This document shows, piece after piece, positions 1 to 10,118 of a stretch of 64,000 nt of DNA (its first letter is position 1; each line of letters opens with the position of its first letter). The position numbers were made by a program, and so were the translations under genes. The notes beneath the pieces are model-generated. The model did not search any database. It was not told the origin of the DNA and saw only the letters and a list, made by a program, of their open reading frames with translations. The DNA is from Datura wrightii (taxonomy: Eukaryota > Streptophyta > Magnoliopsida > Solanales > Solanaceae). Location of the stretch: NCBI GenBank assembly GCA_035772735.1, contig JASDFA010000007.1, positions 85,645,501-85,709,500 on the forward strand, written 5' to 3'.

Positions 1-430
1 TGGCTACCCATTGGAACTGATTTTCTTTATCTTCCACCTTCTTGCGGAATGTCGAATTTGATTTGATTGGCTCAACCTAATAAAGAGAATTGATTGCCTC
101 TAGAATTATGGGCACCTCTTGACCACGCACCCATATCGACAATAGGAACGATAATGTTTTTGTGTGGCCCTTGTACTTTAGGAGTCATTGCCTTGCCCTG
201 TATGATGCATAAAATTCTCATACCAACTCTGGAAGATATGGGTCAACCAGTATGGTGAATGGACCTCAATCGTGCATCCCACTCTGATCGTAGATATCTG
301 GGAAGGCATTTTTGAAAGAATCCACCTCAAGTTGAGCTTCTACATGGATAGATCGCTTCTCCTTGAAAGCGATGTAATACTCCTCCATTCTATCCAACAC
401 CAAATCAAACATGTGCATTGTTGGTGCTCA
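1..430 (-). pseudogene. remnant of the plant 'putative transposon protein' domain in the Athila 3' region
   Basis: The minus strand can be read as a diverged protein with short blocks such as EVDSFKNAFPDIYDQ, a WVRGQEVP block and FRKKVEDKENQFQW, interrupted by several stops and frame changes. These blocks resemble a domain common in Solanaceae retroelement 3' regions and annotated as putative plant transposon protein. Its biochemical function is unknown to me. It lies downstream of integrase in the element's reading direction and continues past the window start. The assignment rests on remembered family resemblance only. Confidence 0.45.
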
Positions 431-1900
431 TTGATGCTTGGACTCTGTGAGACTGAAGGGAAACAGACATGATGCTGCAAACTAAGGTTAGAATTATGAA
501 CATATTTTTAAACCCAGAGTAAAGAAAGAGGAAAGAACTCAAGTGAGAAATTTAGTGTTTCAGGTGACACTAGCGAACCGTCGATGAAAGGCGGATGTGT
601 TCCTTGAAACACCGATGAATCACCGGTGTGAATCAATTTCCTAGGGGTAAATATCATACCCATCGGGGCCTCACCTGCAAAACGCTAGTCCTTAACCACG
701 AAGCGTTGTTGACCTGCAGACTTATGCTAGAATGCAGCATTGGGAAAGTCAACCTGTGAAATGATCGGTGATTCCCAAACCACGACCGGCAGTCCGCCGG
801 TGGGCGACCTTTATGCAATTAAGCCACATGCTAACCCCACATAGATGTACACCAATTTTCACCCAATCCAAAAACTACAAGTCACCCTTAAGAAAGGTGT
901 CAATCGATCTACATTGGGCAACTTAAGAGGGTGCCCCACTCGGGGTTACTCAGACTTCACTCAAACATAATGTGACACCCACATAAAAATAAAACAAAAA
1001 TCTAGACAAACATTGCAAAGAAAAGCATAAAATAAACACATAAAAGCAAAATATCACCAATAGTACTCGAAACATTTGAGCATGAGCGACAGAAACCTTA
1101 CCAAATAGAGGAGTAGCCACAACTTTGCCTACCACTGGTATTTTTTTAGATTATGGTTGAGTGAAGGAGATGGGTAAATGAAAGTGGGGAGAGGTATTTA
1201 AGTGGGAAAGGAGGGGAAGTTGATTGAGTAAAAAGATGGTGGTCATTAATGGAGGATAGGTGGGAAACTGAGCTTTTAGGAAAATGAAAAATGGTGGGAA
1301 AGAGGGAAATAAAAGATGAAAGGGGTGGAGGTCGGTCAAACTTTTGAAAAGGGGAATAATCAAGATTGGGGCATACCGACGATCACCGAACTGGACTGGC
1401 GATTTGTTGATATGGCCGCCGCTGATATTACCTGAGTGAGTTTCTGGAAACCGAATCAGTGACTGACCGGCGTGTTGCGGAATGCGTCCAGCATTTCGCA
1501 GGGTGAGTCGCCGGCATCAAGGCCACTCCCAGTTACACTTATTGGAATTGGCATCTTATCGATGGTTTGTGCTTTCAAGCGGCGCTTCACCAGATGAATC
1601 ACTGACTGGCTCTAGATCCTTCAATGCACTGGATAGGGTCGGCGGCCCATCAGTGGTTCACGTAATACTGTCTGTGTTTCGCCGATCTAGAGCTTGGTCA
1701 ACCTTATCTTTTCTATTCTTGAAGTTCACCATCCTAAAAAAATCAAAAACCTCAATGCTTGGGTTTCCTGCTAAGAAGCGCCTTAGTTGACATCGTGGCA
1801 CGACGAAGGTCTCTCATGACCTACGGTTCATCTAGATATAAGACCTTTGTTCGGCCAACTTCTTCTAATACCCCCAAATATCTTATTACTCATTGTCCAT
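431..1900 (-). other. non-coding 3' region of the Athila element
   Basis: This 1.5 kb lies between the integrase tail and the domain remnant at the window start. I see no credible coding sequence. It contains many short CGCCGG/ATCACCG-type words (for example near 560-630, 770-805 and 1380-1650). Similar words occur in the LTR at 6340-6640, but I could not align the two regions end to end, so I do not call it an LTR. Confidence 0.4.
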
Positions 1901-4900
1901 TTACCTTGAACTTGCTCACATTTTCTCCATAGAGTTCTATGGCACCATTTTCACACACTTGAGATACCTTAAAAGGCCCTGACCATTTAACTTCCCGGGA
2001 AATAGCCGCAACCGTGAATTGAACAGCAACACCCAATCCCCTGGAGCAAAACTGCGCTGTAAAACTTTTTGGTCATGATAATGTTTCATTCAGGCTTTGT
2101 AAATAGTTGCATTCTCATATGCCCTAATTCTGAATTTATCTAACTCATGCAAATCATGAAGTCATCCTTGGATAGCTCTTCCCCATTCAAGATTCAAGCT
2201 TTTCAATGCCCACAAGGGTTTGTCTTCTAATTCAACAGGGAGGTGGCATGATTTGCCAAACACAAGTTGATATGGGGATATCCTTATCGGCATTTTAAAT
2301 ACAGTCTGATGTGCCCACAAGGCATCATCTAACTTTCGCACCCAATCTATTCTGTTTACATTAACTGTTTTAGTCAAGATAGATTTTATTTCCTGATTTG
2401 AAAATTCTACTTGGCCGCTGGTCTGTGAGTGATAAGGGGTGGCCACTTTATGTTTCACACCATATTTAGCTAGCAATGTGCTGAATACTCCATTGCAAAA
2501 ATGCGATCCCCCATCGTTAATGATAGCTCTGGGAGTACTGAATCAGGAGAAAATATGTTTCTTCAAAAAGGTTGCTACACTCCTTCCTTCATTATTGGGT
2601 AGTGCGACAGCTTCTACTCACTTGGAGACATAATCAACTGCAACCAAGATGTATGTGTTTCCATAAGAGCTCACAAAAAGGCCCATGAAGTTGATCCCCC
2701 ATACATCAAACAACTCAACCTCTAAGATCAATGTTAGCAGAAGTTCATGCCTCCTTGAAATACTCCCTATTGCATTGGTTCACAAAGTCATGGGCATCCT
2801 GATGTAGTGTAGGCCAATAAAACCCACACTGTAACACCTTTGTTACTGTCCAAACACTCCCATAATGCCCCCAACAGGTGAAGAATGACAAGCCTCTAAA
2901 ATTGGAACCATCTCTACATCTGGAACACACTGTTGTATTAAACCATCTACGTAACTCCGGAAAAGGTAAGGTTCATCCTAATAAAATTTCCGGACATCAA
3001 ACATGAATTTCTTCTTTTGTTGAAAGTTCAAACATTCAGGTATTATGTTGCTGGACAAGTAATTGGCAAAATTGGAAAACCACGATGTTAAATCATGGTT
3101 TGTGGCCAGAATATGTTCATCCAGAAATGCATCATTGATCTCCTCATGTTCTCCTGGCTGACCACTTATTTCTAGGCACAATAGATGGTCCGCCACTTGA
3201 TTCTCACATCCCTTACGATCTTTAACCTCAAAGTCGAATTCTTGAAACAACAGAACCCACTTGATCAATCTAGGTTTAGCATCTTTCTTGGCCATAAAGT
3301 ATCTAAGCACTGGACGGTCCGTGTGCACCACCACTTTCGTTCCCAACAAGTATACCCAAAACTTTTCAAATGCAAACACAACAGCAAGTAACTCCTGCTC
3401 CATTATTGTGTAGTTTGTTTGTGCTTCATTTAGAGATTTACTAGCATAGTAGATTGGGTGAAATATCTTGTCTCTCCATTGACCAAGCACTGCTCTTAAT
3501 GCCACCCCATTGGCATCGCATATGAGCTCAAAAGGTTTTGACCAATCAGATGCTATAATGATTGGAGAGGAAATCAAACTTTCCTTCAACTCCACAAAAG
3601 CCTTCATACATCCCTCATCAAAATTGAACTTTGCTTCTTTCTCTAGCAGTCAAAATAGAGGATGAGCTAATTTAGAGAAATCTTTAATAAACCGGCGGTA
3701 AAAACCTGCATGTCCAAGGAAATTCCTAACAGCCTTCACGATGCACGGTGGAGGTAACTGAGCAGTGGCATTGATTTTAGCTTGGTCCACCTCAATCCTT
3801 TTTTCGGGAATCTTGTGTCCCAACACAATCCCTTCCTTTACCATAAAATGACATTTTTCCCAATTAAGGACCAAATTTGTTTCTTTGCATCTTTTTAATA
3901 CCTCCTCTAGGTGTGTCAAACAATTGTCAAATGAGTCCCCTACAACTGAAAAATTAATCCATGAAGACTTCCATAGTATCTTCCACCATATCTGAAAAGA
4001 TGGACATCATACATCTTTGGAAAGTGGTGGGGCGTTGCAAAGGCCAAAAGGCATTCTCTTGAATGCAAAAGTGCCCTAGGGAAATGTAAAAGTGGTTTTT
4101 TCTTGATCCTCGGGTGTGAGAAAAATTTGATTGTTCCTAGAGTATCCATCCAAGAAATAATAGTACTCCTTTTCGACCAACCGATCTAACATTTGGTCAA
4201 TGAAGAGCACCGGGAAGTGATCTTTTTTTGTCCGAGAGTTTAACTTATGGTAGTCCATGAACTCTCCATCCAGTGACTAGGAGAGTGGTAATTAATTCAT
4301 TCTTTTCATTCGGGACAACCGTAATGCCTCCTTTCTTTGCCACACACTGTACAAGGGTTACCAACAGCTGTCTGCGATAGGGTATACCACAGCTACATCT
4401 AGCTATTTGATAATCTCCTTTTTGACCACCTCTTGCATAGATGGGTTCAAACGCCTTTGATTCTCGACAAATGTGTTGCAATTTTCTTGAAGATTAATCT
4501 TGTGAGTGCAAATCCCCAGATGAATATCGATGATATCAGCTATCGACCACCCTATAGTACGAATATACCTTTTCAATACCAAAATGAGTTTTTCTACTTG
4601 AGAATGAGTGAGTTTTGCTGAAATGATGAACGGGAGCATCTCATTCTCCCCAAGATATGCATATTGCAAGTGAATGGGTAAGGGTTTGAGCTCCAGCTTT
4701 GGATGTGCCACAATGGATGGCTGCGACGGAGGAGTTGTGCAAGTTTTCAAGTCGAGGTCAAGCTTCCTTGATTGGAAGGGATAATATATTATCTCCTTGC
4801 GCACTTGACAAACATCCTCTAGTTCTTCACCTTTCAAAAAGAAATCAGCAATCGTTTCTCCTACGACCTCTTCCTCCATTTCCCATTCAAATATATCATC

Positions 4901-4954
4901 ATCCATAATGGCTTGAGGTGAGAAAGTACTTGTTTCTTTTGTGTGAGCTCCCAC
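1901..4954 (-). pseudogene. Athila pol remnant: reverse transcriptase, RNase H, integrase
   Basis: In minus-strand order: an RT N-terminal arm (4954-4403, ending in a block QRRLNPSMQEVVKKE); RT fingers and palm in two frames (4400-3930); the RT connection ending with FLGHAGFYRRFIKDFSKLA (about 3700); RNase H (3607-2978, with ICDANGVALRAVLGQ and a HTD motif); the integrase zinc region (2930-2745); the integrase core and C-terminal part with INDGGSHFCN near 2500 and YHSQTSGQVE near 2440; then a tail with a KV-rich block near 1900. The RT catalytic block near 3950 is displaced by frameshift and at least seven stops interrupt the frame, so no enzyme can be made. It would have copied and inserted the element's own RNA. 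No protease motif is visible upstream. Confidence 0.85.
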
Positions 4955-5308
4955 CTAAGATGCTAACTTGTTCATCCTATCCTCCAATTGTTTTATTATC
5001 GCATCATGACTCTTCACAGTGGTCGTAAGGTCCAATAGTTTACTCTGCAAATCCTGAATTCCTGCTTCAGTTGAAAGGACCTTTTCAAGCACCACTTCGA
5101 GAGTGCTTTCTATGCGGGATGGGATTGACTCATCACTCCCCTGGCAACTCATCTCAACTGACCAAACATTTCTCCGACCTTGATTTCCATGATAAACGTA
5201 CTCATAGCCATGGTTGTCTTGGTGGTATCTTACATAGAAACCCTTCATATAGTTCGTCAACAACTCCATCTGCTTCATCATGACCAGCAAATTGCATCTT
5301 TCTTCCAT
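4955..5308 (-). pseudogene. C-terminal fragment of Athila gag
   Basis: A 117-codon open stretch begins with MEERCNLLVMMKQMELLTN and ends with a predicted coiled-coil region (IIKQLEDRMNKLAS). This matches the C-terminal end of Athila gag proteins. The nucleocapsid-like and capsid parts that should precede it are missing, because only about 175 bp separate it from the primer site. It is followed directly by pol-type sequence with no protease, implying a second deletion at about 4955. Confidence 0.6.
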
Positions 5309-5483
5309 TCTCTATGCCACATCTTATCTACTAGTTTGATAGTCTCCACATAAGGCACTCCCTCGGAGTTTCACAACAACCTTTCAAAGAGGCTCATCAA
5401 TAACTCGACAATTGCTTAATAGCAACAACAGTTGTGTAAAACTAATTTAAATTGACAATCAACACAAGGATATCAAGCCCTAG

Positions 5484-5501
5484 TCCCCGGCAACGGCGCC
5501 A
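5484..5501 (-). other. primer-binding site complementary to tRNA-Asp
   Basis: The minus strand reads TGGCGCCGTTGCCGGGGA, the exact complement of the 3' end of plant tRNA-Asp including CCA. It lies four bases inside the LTR boundary (5506), the usual arrangement for Athila/Tat elements. This fixes both the element orientation and the inner LTR edge. Confidence 0.92.
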
Positions 5502-5505
5502 TTTT

Positions 5506-6797
5506 TGATAACGTCCAAAATATGCTCTTTGTATAAAGAGCAAAAACGGTCATTATATCAAAATAAATATTCCGACGGATGTCAAAGAGAATCCCATAGG
5601 AACAAGTGAATGATATACACGAGTGTCATTTGAGAAATTGAATTTAGCTCGCACCACTTAAAAATAATACGGAAATAAACATTTTGAGGGAGATTGAGAT
5701 ATACAATAGCTGCACTAATTTCTAGCTATTAGCTATTAATTAAGAATGAGAATATAATTTTGGCTATTTCCAGCCCAATCTCACACTCTTACATCTATGT
5801 CCACCATTAAGTTATCTCTCAATACTCAATTTTTCTTTTTCAAACAAAAATCAAGTAAGAACAATCAGACCCATATCAACAACAATGGATCTTCAATTAT
5901 AGATTGGAGAGAATTTAACAAATTTACTCTAATTAAATAATATTGAGATGACTCTTGCAATAGCCACTCTAATTAAGCATTCATCACCACACACCTCTAG
6001 TCAATGATTTAGCTACTCATAGTTAAGAAATTAAAAGGCACATTTAAAAATAAACTCATTGGATTCAATAATAGGAGTAGCAAAATCAATTTCAACAGAA
6101 AATCTTCAACAATGGTAGTACCTTGCTATGGAGGAAGAAGAAGAAGAGGAGAAAGAAAATAATTCTTTATAATATCCACCAATAGAATTCTTACTTTCTT
6201 CTCCTACCAAGAGAATGTTTTAAAAGCTAAAAGTTAAGATCTGATGGGTACAGAGTACTTTTCTCTAGAATATATCCAAAAGTAGGGTATCCACCTCTCT
6301 TTTTTTGTGTTGGACATTTTTACCCCTGAGCAACGTTCTGGCACTTGCGAGAGTACCGGCAGTTCACCGGTTATATTCTGCAAACCTTCGGCTCTAATTA
6401 ATTTTACCTTAGTGAGCTCCAGTGGCCTTAGGTGATTCCTTCGGAGTTTCGCCAGTCTCCACCCACACGCCGCCGATTCTTTTCTCTTCGATCCAGAAAT
6501 TTCAGGTGTCATTTGGCAACTGGAATGGCGAGCTGCCGATTGAAGTTCACGTTCATCGATTGCTATAATTTCCACAGGCAGTGTTTATCAGCTTTTGACC
6601 AACGTTTTGCTGGTATTCTCCGGTGAAGCGCCAGTTTTCACCTGATTCCCTTCTTTTTGCTCCCTTTCTTGTTCTTTTCTCCATATCAGATATTTGCACA
6701 CAAAAAGGCAGGGGCATAAAATCCATCTAAATGACTTGAAAAATAGACTAAAACTCATGCTTAAGAGCCTAATGAGTTGTAAATTACCAACTCATCA
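5506..6797 (-). repeat. 5' LTR of the Athila element (1292 bp)
   Basis: The plus strand runs from TGATAACGTCC at 5506 to CAACTCATCA at 6797. On the minus strand it therefore begins TGATGAGTTG and ends GTTATCA, with short TGAT/ATCA inverted ends. The inner edge is set by the tRNA-Asp primer site. A GC-rich block at 6340-6640 contains repeated gcgccagt/caccgg words. The outer edge abuts the tandem array at 6801. A candidate target duplication (CATGA, 6798-6802) cannot be checked because the other flank is outside the window. Confidence 0.85.
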
Positions 6798-6800
6798 CAT

Positions 6801-7995
6801 GACCCTCCTGAATAATAGAATTTAATTTTAGTTTAGTAGGACCCTCCAAGATAATGGAATTTAATTATAGTGTGTCACGACCCTCCTAGATAATGGGATT
6901 TAATTTTAATTTAGAAGGACCCTCCTGATAATGGAATTTAATTATAGTTTGTCAAGACCCTCCTGGATAATGGGATTTAATTTTCATTTAGCTAGATCCT
7001 CCTGGATAATGGGATTTAATTTTAAATTAGCAGGACCCTCCTGGATAATGGGATTTAATTTTAGTTTGTCAGGATCCTCTTGGACAAAGGGATTTAATTT
7101 TAATTTTGTAGGACCCTCCTAGATAATGGGATTTAAGTTTAGTTTAGCAGAACCCTCCTGGTTAATGGAATTTAATTTTAATTTGTCAGGACCCCAGTGA
7201 ATAATGGAATTTAATTTTAGTTTAGCAGGACCCTCCTGGATAATGGGATTTAATTTTAGTTTAGCAGGACCTCCTGGATAATGGGATATAATTTTAGTTT
7301 AGCAAGACCCTCCTAAATAATGAAATTTAATTTTAGTTTAGCAGGACCCTCCTGAATAATGAAATTTAATTTTAGTTTAGCAGGACCCTCCTGAATAATG
7401 GGATTTAATTTTAGTTTAGCAGGACCCTCCTGGATAATCGAATTTAATTTTAATTTAGTAGGACCCTCCTGGATAATGGAATTTAATTTTAGTTTAGCAG
7501 GACCCTCTTAAATAATGAAATTTAATTTTTATTTGTCAGGACCCTCCTGGATATTAGGATTAATTTTAGTTTGTCAGGACCCTCGTAGATAATGGGACTT
7601 AATTTTAGTTTAGTGGAACCCTCTAGGATAATGGGATTTGATTTTAATTTAACAGGACCCTCTCGAATAATGAGATTCAATATAAGCTTAGTTGGACCCT
7701 CCTGGATAACGGAATTTAATTTTAATTTGTCAGGACTCTCCTAGATAATGGGATTTAATTTTAGTTTGTCAGGACCCTTCTGGATAATGGGACTTAAGTT
7801 TAGTTTAGCAGGACCCTCCTGAATAATGAGATTTAATTTCAATTTAGCAGGACCCTCCTCGAAAATGGGATTTAATTTATTTTAGTAGGACCCACCTAGA
7901 TAATGAAATTTAATTTAGTATATTAGGACCCTCCTGAATAATGGTCTTTAATTTAATTTAGTTCATCAGGACCCTCCTGAATAATGGGATTTAGT
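6801..7995. repeat. 39-bp minisatellite array, about 30 copies
   Basis: The unit begins GACCCTCCTGGATAATGGGA, followed by TTTAATTTTAGTTTAGCAG. Most copies are 37-40 bp and differ at a few positions, with GTTTGTCAG and AATTTAGTAG variants. Copies degrade towards 7900-7995. An isolated related piece (TCCTCCTGAGTAACGAGATT) lies at about 8219. Because 39 is a multiple of three, one frame stays open over part of the array as a 13-residue repeat, but nothing suggests translation. Confidence 0.93.
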
Positions 7996-9770
7996 ATCAG
8001 GATTTTGTGTAGGAAAGACTTACCTTCAACAACAAGAAATATTTCAAAAGATGGGATGCAATAAAATTCAAACTCCATCCAAAGTCTTGATACATGAGAT
8101 TAAGTTACGAAATTTTCTTCACTTTAAACTGGGACAAATTTTGTTCCATTTCTTTATTTGTTTTGATCTTAGGAACCTACCAGTAGAAAGAAAAATGCTC
8201 ATTTTTAAGTCCACAAGTCCTCCTGAGTAACGAGATTAAAATCGTAATAGCACTTTGAACATCAAGATTCCAATAAGTATTATAAGGAATATTCATGAGC
8301 ATATGCATAATTGGATCGTCTACTTGTATTTTTTCCGTTTAGACTTTTTTTTATTTTTGATGTAACAATGGAAAACGCGGACCAGAGTCTCGGCAGAATC
8401 TCATTTGGCCTCCAACTCATCATTTCATCATTTTGTCCCTTTAGATTACGTGACTTAATTTTATTGTAACCTGAGTAGGTGGTCTGGCCAACACATGGTT
8501 AGATCACGTTATTTTCTCAAAATTTTTACTAAAATTTGGTCGAGTCTGAAAATTGATTTCTTTTTCTACGTCTTTGTCTGAAACCTCTCTGTGCTTTCAT
8601 TCAAAGAGGGGAAAGCTATAAACACGTGATTTTGGACCCTCCCTGAGTTTACACCATTTAACATAATAGGTTCACTAGGTATACTTTATTATTTTACATT
8701 TGTTTTATTTTTGTTTAGCGGGTTTTTACTTAAGAAAATTAATAATATTTAAAATGAGTTTTACTCAATATTTGTCTTTCCTAAAATAAAATTAGCATTT
8801 ATATTATATACATATATACAGATCATATATATCATACTTATATTCCCAAAAGGATGTGATGAGGCCTATTTTTAGCAGTTTTTTTTAGATCTTTTTAAAG
8901 CCCATTTTTAAGCCTAATTGTATCCACAACTCAGCCTAATGAACCCCTCAATTCATTCTTTCCTTCTTTTTCATTTGACCTAAACCTAATTTTTTTAGAT
9001 TTATTGTCTATCCATAGATAAAATGTGCCGCATTTTACTCACATCTCCAGGATACAGAAAGAAGCTGAAAAGACATTGGATAGAGGCTCGTTAGCATCCT
9101 CTCCATGTTTCACGTGTTCTTTCCGCGATTCGTGGATCACATTAGTGGGAATATAGGATGATACGTCTCCAGCTTGTGTTTCAATGACGAGTAAGGCGGT
9201 CAAGCTACCTGCGCCTGTCTGGTCCGATAGTTTAACCACTCTTTCTAAGACACAGGAATGTAAATAGAAAATATCCCTTGGGAAAGCCTCACAAACTGGT
9301 GGTCAGCGTAGCAATAATGACATTTATCAATATGCTACTGCCTGTTTACTAAGATCATCATAGATTATTAATGCGTGCATTCCATTATCGCGGAAATATT
9401 CCCCCATGGCACACCAAGATTATGGGGACAAAAATTGTAGAGGAGAAGGATCCAAAGCAGTGGTTGATACAAGAATAGAATATTCCAACGCCAACCGAGA
9501 ACCTTCTTTAGAAACTCCCCCAGCACACAAAAGAAAAGACGAAAGACGAGAATCGCTACAAGGATCAAAACACTTAATAGACATAGAAGAGTAAAATAAA
9601 TGCTTCCTAGCCTACCGAAAACTCGGTTGAAGCTATTTAGGAGGATCTCTTCCTTCCACCTCACTATTCACACGTTTCTATCTTATCCCCATCCAACAAA
9701 CAACCTGATCTTATCTTCTAGGCGATTTTGAGAGTGAATGGGATCCGTGAGATTAAGCTTCGTGGCTTAA
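7996..9770. other. intergenic stretch without recognised gene
   Basis: No open frame here has codon structure or motifs I recognise. A stretch at 8380-8660 with words such as CACGTGATTTTGG and GGACCCTCCCTGAG has the look of old LTR or promoter DNA, but no boundaries can be drawn. The minus-strand open frame at 9368-9664 would encode a hydrophobic 98-residue peptide without family features; I leave it unassigned. Confidence 0.5.
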
Positions 9771-9801
9771 TCTCCTCCTTTTATTCATTCTAGGTTCACC
9801 T

Positions 9802-9809
9802 ATAAAAGG
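9802..9809 (+). promoter_or_regulatory. candidate TATA core, possibly an orphan promoter
   Basis: CTATAAAAGGAG sits in a stretch that then becomes leader-like, with AGGGTTTTGGGGG and pyrimidine-rich runs, over 9820-10113. No coding sequence follows before the CATAT target site at 10114, where a 12.4-kb retrotransposon is inserted. It could be a host promoter separated from its gene or part of an old LTR. The evidence is weak. Confidence 0.25.
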
Positions 9810-10118
9810 AGTAGTGGATCTAGGGTTTTGGGGGTTGGAGACAGATTCTTTGGTGAGCAATTTTCTTCCTGGACTTATTTTTTAGGGATTTTTTTCGGGG
9901 TTAGACATTTTTTAGGTTACATTTTAGAAATATTTTTAGGCGATTTCTTGGGAGTTTTTAGAGTTTGGTCTTAATATTTTTTAGTTAAGAAAAAAAGCCG
10001 ATCAGAGTCGAGTGTTTCTAGTTCTATGCTCGAGGTCGGAGGTTGAGCTCTATTCGTCAAATCCTTTGGCGTCGTAGTTCCTGGAAGTTCACTGTCTTTT
10101 TACCGAAATATCACATAT

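Larger units (their letters stand above)
1..6797 (-). mobile_element. Athila-type Ty3/gypsy retrotransposon, degenerate, left end outside window
   Basis: Read on the minus strand the order is 5' LTR (5506-6797), tRNA-Asp primer site (5484-5501), a short gag remnant, RT, RNase H and integrase (about 4954-1900), then a long 3' region. The LTR ends in TG and CA on the minus strand. The tRNA-Asp primer site and the integrase tail followed by a long 3' region are typical of the Athila/Tat branch of Ty3/gypsy. No second LTR is visible, so the 3' LTR either lies left of base 1 or is lost. Coding capacity is destroyed by stops, frameshifts and two large deletions in the gag/protease part. The right LTR end abuts a 39-bp tandem array, so the insertion site was probably that array. 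Confidence 0.85.

Noticed and set aside
431..1900. 3' LTR of the Athila element at the left side
   Set aside because: The LTR ends seen at 5506 and 6797 (TGATAAC, ACTCATCA) do not occur here, so only a 3' internal region is supported.
6931..7122. Open frame with a 13-residue repeat (SWIMGFNF...) in the minisatellite
   Set aside because: It exists because the 39-bp unit is a multiple of three; neighbouring units contain stops and indels, and no promoter or splice signals suggest a gene.
9368..9664. 98-codon minus-strand open frame with hydrophobic segments
   Set aside because: No family motifs, and TTT/TTC-rich codons are expected on the complement of A-rich DNA; chance frame.
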